Positions 24,926 through 32,965 of a DNA stretch of 43,642 nucleotides are shown here, in pieces. Below the pieces are notes generated by a model. The model did not search any database and had not been told where the DNA came from. It saw only the letters and a list, made by a program, of their open reading frames with translations. The stretch's first letter is position 1; each line of letters opens with the position of its first letter. Origin of the DNA: Chryseobacterium taichungense (GTDB lineage Bacteria; Bacteroidota; Bacteroidia; Flavobacteriales; Weeksellaceae); assembly GCF_900109935.1 (NCBI RefSeq), contig NZ_FOBV01000015.1:1-43642 (forward strand). Direction: 5' to 3'. The position numbers and the translations under genes were made by a program.

Positions 24926-25753
24926 ATGAACCTCAACGATCTTCAAAACATCAGTGATCTTTTCAGCAATACCGAAAAAATGCCCGTCTTGTTCCTGGGA
25001 CACGGATCACCCATGAATGCTATTGAGGAAAACCAGTTTGTGCAGGGATTCCGCAAAGCAGCTGCTGAAATTCCCAAGCCTAATGCGATACTTTGTATTT
25101 CCGCTCACTGGTTTACCCAGGGAACTAAAGTAACCGCCATGTCAATGCCGAGGACGATTCATGACTTCGGAGGTTTTCCGCAGGCGTTATTTGATGTGCA
25201 ATATCCTGCTCCCGGATCCCCGGAACTTGCGCATGAAACAGCCGGATTGCTGATGCCCGTTTCGGTAGAGGAAGACCATAGCTGGGGGCTTGACCATGGT
25301 GCATGGTCTGTGATTAAACATATGTATCCCAATGCCGATATCCCGGTAATTCAGATGAGTATCGACTATACAAAACCTGCCCAATATCATTTTGAGTTGG
25401 CTAAAAAACTCAATACACTCAGAGAAAAAGGAATTCTGATTATTGGCAGCGGAAATATTATTCATAACCTAAGACTTATTGACTGGAGAAACATCAACAC
25501 CGTCGGAGCCGGCTGGGATTGGGCAGTGGAAGCCCGCGAGAAAACCAATAACTGGCTGCTGGATGGTAATTTCAACAATATTATTCAGTACCAGGATCAG
25601 GGAATTGCCCTGCAGTATGCCGTACCAAGCCCTGACCATTATCTGCCCCTTATTTATACATTGGGACTAAAAGACCAGACCGATGACCTGTCTTTATTTA
25701 ATGATGAATTGATCGGCGGCTCGCTGAGCATGACCAGTGTGAGAATTGGATAA
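24926..25753 (+). CDS. ygiD: Class III extradiol dioxygenase, 4,5-DOPA dioxygenase type
   Basis: 275 residues, LigB superfamily. The zinc/iron-binding histidines appear in VLFLGHGSPMNAI near 22-34 and in CISAHWFTQG near 57-66. IHDFGGFPQALFDVQYPAPGSPELA follows, then DHSWGLDHGAWSVIKHMYP near 119-137, and GSGNIIHNLR near 174. These match YgiD-type 4,5-DOPA extradiol dioxygenases, which open catechol rings. The true substrate in this organism is not known. It lies about 100 nt after yceI, but a terminator separates them. Confidence 0.93.
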   Translation: MNLNDLQNISDLFSNTEKMPVLFLGHGSPMNAIEENQFVQGFRKAAAEIPKPNAILCISAHWFTQGTKVTAMSMPRTIHDFGGFPQALFDVQYPAPGSPELAHETAGLLMPVSVEEDHSWGLDHGAWSVIKHMYPNADIPVIQMSIDYTKPAQYHFELAKKLNTLREKGILIIGSGNIIHNLRLIDWRNINTVGAGWDWAVEAREKTNNWLLDGNFNNIIQYQDQGIALQYAVPSPDHYLPLIYTLGLKDQTDDLSLFNDELIGGSLSMTSVRIG

Positions 25754-25763
25754 AATTTTACAT

Positions 25764-25792
25764 AAAAAAATCGGAAGATAAAAATCCTCCGA
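25764..25792 (-). terminator. Terminator of the cystatin-like gene
   Basis: Stem TCGGA-a-GAT/ATC-c-TCCGA (25771-25779 and 25784-25792) with one mismatch and a T-run on the minus strand, between convergent genes. Confidence 0.75.
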
Positions 25793-25813
25793 TCTAAGAT
25801 ATGCATAAAGTTG

Positions 25814-26086
25814 CTAGATTCTTGTGATAGCAGTAACGTGTGGTTTACCCTGAGTTGGCTGGTAAATTTCCACAATTGCCTGCCAAACCACATCTGCAGG
25901 TGGTACAGAAGCATCACATTTGAAACGGTAGTTGGTACCGTTTACCACTTGTGTTGATACTTCAAGAGGTGTATATTTTACCCCTACGAATCCTTCCATT
26001 GCTTCGTTGAATACTTTTTGATCTTCAGGAGTAACTGCGTGAAATCTTGTCCACCCTCCTACTAATGTTTCTTGTTGTTCTGTCAT
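25814..26086 (-). CDS. Cystatin-like (stefin-type) cysteine protease inhibitor
   Basis: 90 residues, no signal peptide, so intracellular like animal stefins. All three parts of the cystatin wedge can be seen: the N-terminal LVGGW (8-12), the first hairpin loop QVVNG followed by TNY near 46-53 (the QxVxG motif), and a second loop in EIYQPTQGKPHVTAI near 73-87, parallel to the end of stefins. Cystatins block papain-like cysteine peptidases by inserting this wedge into the active site. The target in this bacterium is unknown. It stands alone, with a promoter box at 26231 and a leader of about 140 nt that includes the motif shared with the GG-peptide gene. Confidence 0.8.
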   Translation of the reverse strand: MTEQQETLVGGWTRFHAVTPEDQKVFNEAMEGFVGVKYTPLEVSTQVVNGTNYRFKCDASVPPADVVWQAIVEIYQPTQGKPHVTAITRI

Positions 26087-26100
26087 GATTAATATTTTTG

Positions 26101-26125
26101 TTTCCTACTCTTATGGCTTTTCGGA
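26101..26125 (-). promoter_or_regulatory. Conserved 5' leader motif, copy B
   Basis: Matches 375-399 at 21 of 25 positions and lies 14 nt upstream of the cystatin-like start (17 nt in copy A). The four differing bases are one central block; both flanks are identical. Weak similarity runs on to about 26141. Confidence 0.6.
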
Positions 26126-26164
26126 TACGCCCCGTTTGAATGGTTTCTGGCTCCATAGTTATAA

Positions 26165-26210
26165 GTTTTTTAATACATATTGCTCCTGACCTTACGACCC
26201 TGATCAAAAT
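26165..26210 (-). promoter_or_regulatory. Possible structured region in the cystatin leader
   Basis: On the minus strand AATACAT-T-TTG pairs with CAA-T-ATGTATT around a loop of about 22 nt. It is a ten-pair hairpin with one internal mismatch between the promoter box and the conserved motif. It matches no riboswitch class that I recognise. Confidence 0.35.
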
Positions 26211-26230
26211 GTATTGTTGTGATCACATGA

Positions 26231-26238
26231 CAAAGCTA
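26231..26238 (-). promoter_or_regulatory. Promoter -7 box for the cystatin-like gene
   Basis: TAGCTTTG on the minus strand, an exact TAnnTTTG. Transcription from here gives a 5' leader of about 140 nt, unusually long for this window. Confidence 0.5.
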
Positions 26239-26372
26239 CTTTAGATAAAGAAGATTTTGTAGAGTACATTTACTCATTTTTCGGAATACGTATAATTACT
26301 TAGAGCCTGTTCAGGTTCTTTAGCTTAAAAAACTCAGATTTTAAGCAATTCTCAAATCAATGTACTTGACCT

Positions 26373-26666
26373 GCTTACCTTGAGTATTGCTTTACTTACC
26401 TCTGGTAACGCTTTACCTACCTCTGGTAACGCTCTACTTACCTTTGGTAACAGTCTACTTCACTATGGTAACGCTTTACTTACCTCTGGTAATGCTCTAC
26501 TTACCTTTGGTAACAGTCTACTTCACTATGGTAACAGTCTACTTCACTATGGTAACAGTCTACTTACCTTTGGTAACAGTCTACTTCACTATGGTAACGC
26601 TCTACTTACCTTTGGTAATGCTCTACTTACCTCTGGTAATGCTCTACTTACCTTTGGTAACGCTTT
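26373..26666. repeat. Tandem array 2: thirteen in-phase 21-nt units plus a degenerate one
   Basis: Units from 26394 to 26666 are all exactly 21 nt and begin ACTT or ACCT; a degenerate unit covers 26373-26393. Most hold the dyad TTACC-NNN-GGTAA; the others have TTCAC-TAT-GGTAA. Three middle types (ACCTCT, ACCTTT, CACTAT) and four end types (AACGCTTT, AACGCTCT, AATGCTCT, AACAGTCT) recombine between units. It lies in the divergent gap between the cystatin-like gene and the gene at 26771. Confidence 0.92.
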
Positions 26667-26770
26667 ACTTACCTTGATACTCATACTACCTCATTTGATA
26701 TTGTTTGATTCATTACACTTGTATAACAGCAACTTTTTTTATCACTAAAAATTTAGTAATATTGTTTACC

Positions 26771-27940
26771 ATGAAAAAATCAATCGTATTACTCTTACTA
26801 TTACTTCCTTTCTGCTTTTCATTTGCCCAAATGATTAAAGGAACTGTTGTGAATGACGCCGGAATGAAAATCGGGAATGTGAATATCTATATCGACGGAA
26901 CCAAAACAGGAACGGTTTCCGGTGAAGATGGGAGCTTTACGTTAAATGTTTCCGGTAAAAATTTGGGAAATGTTATTTTCAGAAAAGAAAATTATGAAAC
27001 TTTTGCAACACCGGTTTCTGAGGTTGCCAATAAAACCCTTAAAGTTGTCCTTCTTAAAAGCAACGATATTGAAGAGGTAACCATCGTTCCTTATACCGAA
27101 GAGGCTTACAAAAATTATATTAATTATTTCCTTGATAGTTTTATCGGGTATGACAAGCAAAATGTAAAAATTAAAAACCAGCGCTCCCTGAAGTTTTCCT
27201 TTGATAAAAAAAACAAAATCCTGAAAGTAAAGGCTCCCAAAACATTAATCATTGAAAACAAAAATCTTGGTTACGAAATTGAATATAACCTTGTGAATTT
27301 TTCCTCAGATTTTAATACTAAAATTATCAACTGTTCAGGGACGAGCCTTTTTAAAGAAACAAAAAACAATAACAAAACGAGGCTCAACAGGATGAATGCC
27401 TATGACGGCAGTCTGCTTCACTTTTTCAGAAGTATTTACAATAATAAGGTAGCTGCTGATCAATTTATCGTAAATCATGTCATAAAAGTTCCCAATCCAA
27501 AGTATCCATCGGAAGAAGAACTGAATACGTTGAAAGATTATATGGCGGTTGTGAAAAATACAAAAGTGATCAATTTCCCTGACAACATCCGAGATATTGC
27601 CGAAAGAAAAAGAAGAGAAAATCAGTATTCTCTTGCGATTGTGAAAACGTTGATTCCTGATTCTGATTATGTAAAAAGGAATAATGATGAAGTTCTGTTC
27701 TCTTTCAAAGATATATTGCAGGTAAATTATAAGAAATACGATTATGAGCTTAAGGGAAAAGATTTTGTTAAAGGTAAAATCCCCGTGGTTCAGACTTCAT
27801 TTCTTCATCCTGAAGGGGAAACATTTGAAGTATCAAAAGACGGTAATATTACAACTCCTGATTTGCTGATCACCGAAGGAGAATTTACAAAAAATAAGAT
27901 TGAAAATATGCTTCCTCTGGATTATCAGCTGGGAGATTAA
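26771..27940 (+). CDS. Secreted protein with carboxypeptidase-regulatory-like domain
   Basis: 389 residues from the ATG at 26771. The frame is open 66 nt further upstream, but a signal peptide (MKKSIVLLLLLLPFCFSFAQ) begins here, so this is the start. Residues 22-95 form a CarboxypepD_reg-like beta sandwich (IKGTVVNDAGMKIGNVNIYIDGTKTGTVSGEDGSFTLNV), as at the N-terminus of many TonB-dependent receptors. The remaining ~290 residues match nothing I recognise and lack a beta-barrel or plug. A periplasmic or outer-membrane place is likely. Confidence 0.82.
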   Translation: MKKSIVLLLLLLPFCFSFAQMIKGTVVNDAGMKIGNVNIYIDGTKTGTVSGEDGSFTLNVSGKNLGNVIFRKENYETFATPVSEVANKTLKVVLLKSNDIEEVTIVPYTEEAYKNYINYFLDSFIGYDKQNVKIKNQRSLKFSFDKKNKILKVKAPKTLIIENKNLGYEIEYNLVNFSSDFNTKIINCSGTSLFKETKNNNKTRLNRMNAYDGSLLHFFRSIYNNKVAADQFIVNHVIKVPNPKYPSEEELNTLKDYMAVVKNTKVINFPDNIRDIAERKRRENQYSLAIVKTLIPDSDYVKRNNDEVLFSFKDILQVNYKKYDYELKGKDFVKGKIPVVQTSFLHPEGETFEVSKDGNITTPDLLITEGEFTKNKIENMLPLDYQLGD

Positions 27941-27973
27941 ATCGTACTATTACCGTCTTTAATTATTTAATGA

Positions 27974-29470
27974 TTACTGTACAGCCTGCAATACATTGAT
28001 ATTACCGTATCCGTAACTGGAATTCGGAGTCGGATAATAGGTTGCCGACTGTCTCATTTTATTCAGCACCTGATCTCTCGTCCATGACGGATTTTTAGCC
28101 CATACCAAAGCGGCAATCCCCGCCGTGGATGCAGTGGCAACAGAAGAACCTCCTACATAATCGGTTTGTCCGTTGTAATAGCTCAGTACAGGAATATTAC
28201 TTCCTGAAGCTCTTTCCATCTGGTATGTAAAATCAATCTCGTCACCGGAATGGCAGACATCACACTTCTGATTGGCTGTATTTTCCTTTACTCCTGTGAT
28301 TGCCTGTGTTTCGGGCATCCACGCAGGAAAAATTACTCCAACAAAGTTCGTAAAGCTGGTGGAAGTTCCTCCCGCACAGAAGATCAGTTTGCCTTTCGAA
28401 TAGGCATATTTCACTCCGTCTTCAATTTTACCCACTGAAAAAATATGTCCCATCGACATGGAGATGATCTTTACATTATTATTGTTTCCTAATTCAGTAA
28501 ACGCAATCTTCACTCCGTTTTGTTCATGATAACCGTCCAGAACGACGTTAGATGCTGCTCTGTACGTTACCAGATTGGCATTATAGGCAATACCGACAGG
28601 CTGTCCCATATTATTTCTTGGGGCGGCCAACGCAGAAGCCATACTTGTCCCATGACCGCACTTGTCTGCAGAGCCATCATATCCCGAACTCCAGGGCCAT
28701 ACAGAATCTACATATACTCCGTTTTTACTGATGCTTCTTCCTGAAGAAAGTCCGTTATTGAAAGAAGATCCTAATAAAGACTGTTCAGAAGAAACCCCGC
28801 TGTCGATGACACCGATGGTAATTCCCGCGCCGGTACTGTAGTTCCAGGCACTGATAATATTGTGCTTTGTAAATGACCACGGCGCTTTTGCATTGGGAGA
28901 GACTGTTGTATAATCAGCTGCATTTAAAGCCGTAGATTCAAATCCGCAACCGGATGACGAGCTGCTTGATTTTGCTGCATTGCCAAATTGTTTTTCATTT
29001 TCAAAATACCGGTAATCTGCAGGCTCCACATACCGGATGTTTTTCATTTTGCGAAGCGCAATTATGGTTTCCTGCTTTTCAATCGCAACATCCATCTGGT
29101 TGAGATACTGATCAGATGAAAGGAGAATTCTGTCATTTTTTCCTTCATAATGCTCGATTACTTTTAAAATCTCCGCTTCTGTCGCTTTGCTGTCGGGTGT
29201 AAGATTTCTGTCAAAAGAAGATCCGAAACCGATAGAGGCAATTTTATTTCCCTGAAAAATAGCGCTCCACACAAAATGATCGGATGATTCTTTCCATGAA
29301 AACCTTCCTTTGGTTTTAATGGTTGCTTTAATTTTCTCATTGATCTGTCTTGCCGATAAAGGATCTTTCTGAACAATCTCCATATTTGAGGCTGAATTCT
29401 GAAGTTCATCCCTGTTACATGCCGTTACAACAAAGAACAGCATAAGTACGTAAAATACATGTTTCTTCAT
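27974..29470 (-). CDS. S8 family serine peptidase (subtilisin-like lipoprotein)
   Basis: 498 residues. A lipoprotein signal (FFVVTAC, Cys at 18) is followed by a propeptide-like region to about 185. The peptidase domain has the catalytic Asp in ITIGVIDSGVSS, the His in CGHGTSMASALAAP and the Ser in GGSSVATASTAG. The usual Pro after the Ser box (GTSMAxP) is Ala here, and the His box unusually reads GTSMAS. A four-Cys pattern (two in GCGFE/DKCGHG and CDVCHSG) may form a disulfide or metal site. No type IX sorting domain is visible at the end. It probably degrades proteins at the cell surface. Confidence 0.92.
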   Translation of the reverse strand: MKKHVFYVLMLFFVVTACNRDELQNSASNMEIVQKDPLSARQINEKIKATIKTKGRFSWKESSDHFVWSAIFQGNKIASIGFGSSFDRNLTPDSKATEAEILKVIEHYEGKNDRILLSSDQYLNQMDVAIEKQETIIALRKMKNIRYVEPADYRYFENEKQFGNAAKSSSSSSGCGFESTALNAADYTTVSPNAKAPWSFTKHNIISAWNYSTGAGITIGVIDSGVSSEQSLLGSSFNNGLSSGRSISKNGVYVDSVWPWSSGYDGSADKCGHGTSMASALAAPRNNMGQPVGIAYNANLVTYRAASNVVLDGYHEQNGVKIAFTELGNNNNVKIISMSMGHIFSVGKIEDGVKYAYSKGKLIFCAGGTSTSFTNFVGVIFPAWMPETQAITGVKENTANQKCDVCHSGDEIDFTYQMERASGSNIPVLSYYNGQTDYVGGSSVATASTAGIAALVWAKNPSWTRDQVLNKMRQSATYYPTPNSSYGYGNINVLQAVQ

Positions 29471-29585
29471 ATAAAATAATATTTGATTGGTAAAACCAAG
29501 ATATCATTTTACATTGAATTACAGAACCTTAAAGACAATGTTCTACTAAACTTTTATTATGCTTATAATAATATTCAAAAGAAAT

Positions 29586-30035
29586 TTATAGAACTTTCTC
29601 GTAACAGACGCTCTTATCAATGCCTATGTATTGCCCATAATTTGGAATTCTCACATAACCACTTTTCTCATATACCGAGAGTGCTTCGTTCTGTCCCAGC
29701 GATGTTTCAAGAACGGCTTTTGTATAGTTTAATTCTTTCCCCCATGTTTCAAGCTCTTCCACTATAGTTGTCGCCAAACCTCTTTTTCTGAAATCCGGGT
29801 GGGTATACATCCTTTTTATCTCTATCGTCTCTTCATCAAACTTCTTGAATGCTCCACAGGCCGCAGGAACTTCATTAATATAAACAACAATACAATTTTT
29901 AATTGTATCAAGTTTATTAAACTGATCGAAGAACGCCTGAGCTTCACCATTACGAACCGCAAGATCTGCATCTAAGAGTTTTACCAGACTTTGAAAATCT
30001 TTATTGGTAGAATCTGTTCTTTTTAAAATCATCAT
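29586..30035 (-). CDS. GNAT family N-acetyltransferase
   Basis: 149 residues. The acetyl-CoA motif A is IKRMYTHPDFRKRGLATTIVEELETWG near 73-99 (RKRGLA is the pyrophosphate loop). Motif B follows in KAVLETSLGQNEALSVYEKSGYVRIPNYG. It would move an acetyl group onto an amine; the acceptor is unknown. The gene stands alone downstream of hutH. Confidence 0.92.
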   Translation of the reverse strand: MMILKRTDSTNKDFQSLVKLLDADLAVRNGEAQAFFDQFNKLDTIKNCIVVYINEVPAACGAFKKFDEETIEIKRMYTHPDFRKRGLATTIVEELETWGKELNYTKAVLETSLGQNEALSVYEKSGYVRIPNYGQYIGIDKSVCYEKVL

Positions 30036-30095
30036 GATTAATTTGATCTATTTATTGACACGTTTATTAATAAACCTTTTAAACCAATATCGGAA

Positions 30096-30119
30096 TTAAC
30101 CACAAAAGTTACAAAAGAT
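30096..30119. repeat. Degenerate intergenic repeat, ACCACAAAAG type, copy 1
   Basis: Begins TTAACCACAAAAG and matches 32715-32738 at 21 of 24 positions. The rest of the 30036-30308 gap is AT-rich; a 74-codon minus-strand frame in it has no protein-like features. Confidence 0.45.
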
Positions 30120-30261
30120 AATAATGCTATGATTAGAATATTCAATGTTTTCAAAAGAGTAAAATCGAAAATTTTTAAAAACTTATGTGTTCTAATACGC
30201 AAAGCTTTATCCTTTAATCTAATGTGACTCACGTGTTTAAAAAGCTTAAACAGGCTTAGCA

Positions 30262-30291
30262 ATAAAAAAGGCTTTCATTTCTGGAAGCCTT
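30262..30291 (-). terminator. Terminator of hutH
   Basis: A 9-bp stem AAGGCTTTC/GGAAGCCTT (30268-30276 and 30283-30291; one G-U) with six T on the minus strand, 17 nt past the hutH stop. Confidence 0.85.
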
Positions 30292-30308
30292 AATTTTATT
30301 TCGTTAGA

Positions 30309-31796
30309 TTAATTCACTACAAATTTTCTTTCATTAATCAATTCTGCAATCGCAAGCATATCTTCACCGATAAGTCGGTCGTCTTCAAGCTTAGCCACTT
30401 TAGAGCGAAGAATTGCATAATTTTCTTCAATAATCTTTGAACATTTCGAAGGTCTTCTGAACTCTAATCCCTGCGCAGCAAACATTAATTCTACCGCTAA
30501 AATATTTACCAGATTTCCAAGCACCTGATTAAACTTACGTCCCGAGATACTTCCCATGGAAACGTGATCTTCCTGCCCAAGACTCGTCGGTATGGAATCC
30601 GCAGAAGCCGGGAAACACAATGTTTTATTCTCAGTAACCAATGCCGCTGAGGTATATTGCGGAATCATAAATCCGGAATTTAATCCTGAGCTTTCTGTTA
30701 ACAATCTTGGTAATCCGTATTTTCCTTCTAATAATAAATAACTTCTTCGGTCAGAAATATTACCAAGCTCAGCCGCAGCCAAAGTTGCATAATCCAATGG
30801 AAGGGCCATCAGCTGTCCGTGGAAGTTTCCTCCTGAAATAGATTCTTCGGCACTTAATACGATCGGATTGTCGGTTACGGAATTCAGCTCTGTTTCGGCC
30901 ATCATTTTAAGATGTTCAAATGCATTTCTGCTTGCGCCATGCACCTGCGGAACACATCTCATCGAATACGGATCCTGAACTCTTTCGCAATCTTCGTGAG
31001 CCTGCAGGTTTTCCGAACCTTTTAAAAACTTCAGCATTCTGGCAGCTACTTTTTTGCTTCCTTCAAAAGGTCTGATGTCGTGCAGCTCTTTCCTGAACGG
31101 ACTGGCAGAACCTCTGTACGCTTCCAGGCTCATGGCAGCCGTCATATCTGCAAGATCCAGTAAGTACTCAAATTTCTCAAGGCCTTTGATGGCGTGGGAA
31201 AGGATAAACTGTGTTCCGTTGATTAATCCCAACCCCTCTTTTGGACCTAATGACAATGGTAAAAGATCGTTCTTTTCCAATACTTCTGCCGTATTGAAAA
31301 TCTCGTTTCCAACCCATACTTTTCCTAGTCCTAAGAGTGGCAATACCAAATGTGCCAGTGGTGCGAGGTCACCGGAAGCTCCTACAGATCCCTGTTCAGG
31401 AACCACGGGAATAATATCTTTTTCCAGCATCAGGATCATTCTTTCGATCACTTCCAGAGAAACTCCGGAAAATCCTTTCGACAATGCATGTACTTTAGCG
31501 ATCATCATAATCTTCGAAAGTTCTTTATCAATAGGTTTTCCAACACCTACCGCATGCGAAATAATCAGGTTGTACTGCAAAAGTGCCGTTTCATCCGCTG
31601 AAATTTTTGTATCGCAAAGAGGTCCAAATCCTGTGTTGATTCCATAAACACAACGGTCTGACTCTACAATTTTCTGAACGTTTTCCTGTGATTTTAAAAT
31701 CTGTTCTTTGGCTGCTTTATTAAGTTTAGCTTTATTGGGAGTTTTACAGATCTCCAAAACATCATGGAAACTCAAAACATCTACACCGTATATCAT
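30309..31796 (-). CDS. hutH: Histidine ammonia-lyase
   Basis: 495 residues. The cofactor-forming triad Ala-Ser-Gly is at 140-142 in GSVGASGDLAPLAH; it becomes the MIO group. Other family signs are YGINTGFGPLCDTKIS near 51-66 and LINGTQFILSHA near 190. HutH removes ammonia from L-histidine to give urocanate, the first step of histidine breakdown. The other hut genes are not in the window. A TAATTTTA box at 31813-31820 is a likely promoter element. Confidence 0.96.
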   Translation of the reverse strand: MIYGVDVLSFHDVLEICKTPNKAKLNKAAKEQILKSQENVQKIVESDRCVYGINTGFGPLCDTKISADETALLQYNLIISHAVGVGKPIDKELSKIMMIAKVHALSKGFSGVSLEVIERMILMLEKDIIPVVPEQGSVGASGDLAPLAHLVLPLLGLGKVWVGNEIFNTAEVLEKNDLLPLSLGPKEGLGLINGTQFILSHAIKGLEKFEYLLDLADMTAAMSLEAYRGSASPFRKELHDIRPFEGSKKVAARMLKFLKGSENLQAHEDCERVQDPYSMRCVPQVHGASRNAFEHLKMMAETELNSVTDNPIVLSAEESISGGNFHGQLMALPLDYATLAAAELGNISDRRSYLLLEGKYGLPRLLTESSGLNSGFMIPQYTSAALVTENKTLCFPASADSIPTSLGQEDHVSMGSISGRKFNQVLGNLVNILAVELMFAAQGLEFRRPSKCSKIIEENYAILRSKVAKLEDDRLIGEDMLAIAELINERKFVVN

Positions 31797-31928
31797 TCTC
31801 TAAATTTTGTCCTAAAATTACACATTTGGCGATAATTGCGAAAACTAATTTTCCACGATGAACATTTTCTGAAAACAAGCAGATTAATTTCCTATTTTTA
31901 CCACCGAAATAAAAAAATTAATATCCTT

Positions 31929-32690
31929 ATGAAACTTAAAACTTTGATGCTTGCATTAGTTTTGGCAGGTACGGCATCTTTCGCACAGAAAGTAAAATAC
32001 ACCAAAGAAGAAATCAAAAAGATGGAACAATACCTTTTCAATGAAGGTTTTAATACACCATCTCCCAAGAAAACATCTACCGTTATTTTGAAAGACGGAA
32101 GCACCCACAAAGGGTTCTGCAGTAAGACAGACACTAAAAAAGGGCAGATTTTTGAGGTTGTTCTTAAAGACAGCATCACGAAAAAAAGCCAGACTTTTGA
32201 AGCAGACCAGATCGCAGAAATGTACATCTACCCAAGTAATGCTGAGAAAATGGCTAAAGTAGCTAAATATATGGGCAACATCAGAAACTATAGCACGAGA
32301 AAACTGTCTAAAACAGCCAACAATGACAGAATTTATTTTGTGAATCAAACGGTTTCTTTAAAGAACAAAAAAGATGACAAAGAATTCCTTATGCAGGTGA
32401 TCAATCCTGGGTTCGACGATATTATTTCCGTTTATCATGATCCGAGGGCAAAGGAAACAGGAGGTGTCTCTTTCGGATACGGGCCTCAGCTGGGCGGTGG
32501 AGTTATCAAATCATTCTACGTAAAGAAAGGAGATAAAGTACTTTGGCTTCATAAAGATGACTTTGAAGACAATTATGATTTTCTTTTCGGAGACAACGCT
32601 GAATTCATGAAAAAATATCCGAAAAAATCGGTGGAATGGGATTATTTCAGTTTCCTGGTGAATGAATATACGCAGATGACTAACGGATAG
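31929..32690 (+). CDS. Secreted protein of unknown function
   Basis: 253 residues from the ATG at 31929. The frame is open to 31836, but the signal peptide (MKLKTLMLALVLAGTASFAQ) starts here. The mature part is rich in Lys and has no motif I know: STVILKDGSTHKGFCSKTDTKKGQIFEVVLKDSITKKSQTFEADQIAEMYIYPS suggests a beta-rich first half, and GVSFGYGPQLGGGVIKSFYVKKGDKVLWLHKDDFEDNYDFLFG a second one. Likely periplasmic. Confidence 0.75.
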   Translation: MKLKTLMLALVLAGTASFAQKVKYTKEEIKKMEQYLFNEGFNTPSPKKTSTVILKDGSTHKGFCSKTDTKKGQIFEVVLKDSITKKSQTFEADQIAEMYIYPSNAEKMAKVAKYMGNIRNYSTRKLSKTANNDRIYFVNQTVSLKNKKDDKEFLMQVINPGFDDIISVYHDPRAKETGGVSFGYGPQLGGGVIKSFYVKKGDKVLWLHKDDFEDNYDFLFGDNAEFMKKYPKKSVEWDYFSFLVNEYTQMTNG

Positions 32691-32714
32691 TTATTGAAAG
32701 AAGGTTAAACTTTT

Positions 32715-32738
32715 TTAACCACAAAAGATGCAAAAGAT
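32715..32738. repeat. Degenerate intergenic repeat, ACCACAAAAG type, copy 2
   Basis: Partner of 30096-30119. Nearby, AAATCTTTGATTTT at about 32797 recurs near 13231. These are scattered pieces of a degraded repeat family. Confidence 0.45.
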
Positions 32739-32906
32739 TTAGATACTTTAATTAAAGTTAATCAGCATGAGAATAAAGAACACAATAGTCTTTAAAAATC
32801 TTTGATTTTTTATTCATTTAAGAACTTTTTTATCCAACAATAGCATTAAAAACAGTCTTTTTCTCTTTATGGTAAATTTAGTTTAACCAGTAAAATATTA
32901 AATGGT

Positions 32907-32931
32907 GCCGCCTTTATCAAGGTGGCATTTT
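32907..32931 (+). terminator. Possible terminator, or isolated hairpin
   Basis: Stem GCCGCCTT/AAGGTGGC (one G-U) with a 4-nt loop, followed by ATTTTC. It lies 215 nt past the nearest gene, so its role is uncertain. Confidence 0.4.
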
Positions 32932-32965
32932 CATTCAATTTATATAAGCGAGCAGGTTTTATACA

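Noticed and set aside
25814..26086. LVGG of the cystatin-like protein read as a double-glycine export leader
   Set aside because: Only eleven residues precede the end of GG, and the position matches the conserved N-terminal glycine of cystatins.
26373..26666. CRISPR array
   Set aside because: Units abut with no unique spacers, the repeats are only 21 nt and variable, and no cas gene is in the window.
26380..26748. Plus-strand frames encoding SGNALLT- or YLPLVTL-type repeats
   Set aside because: Same artefact of a 21-nt period; the 22-nt period of array 3 shows that coding is not the common reason for such arrays.
30038..30262. A 74-codon minus-strand frame between the GNAT gene and hutH
   Set aside because: Overlaps a dispersed repeat piece and has no recognisable protein features.
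31054..31647. A 197-codon frame antisense to hutH
   Set aside because: Lies wholly inside a clear hutH coding region; a shadow of the opposite strand.
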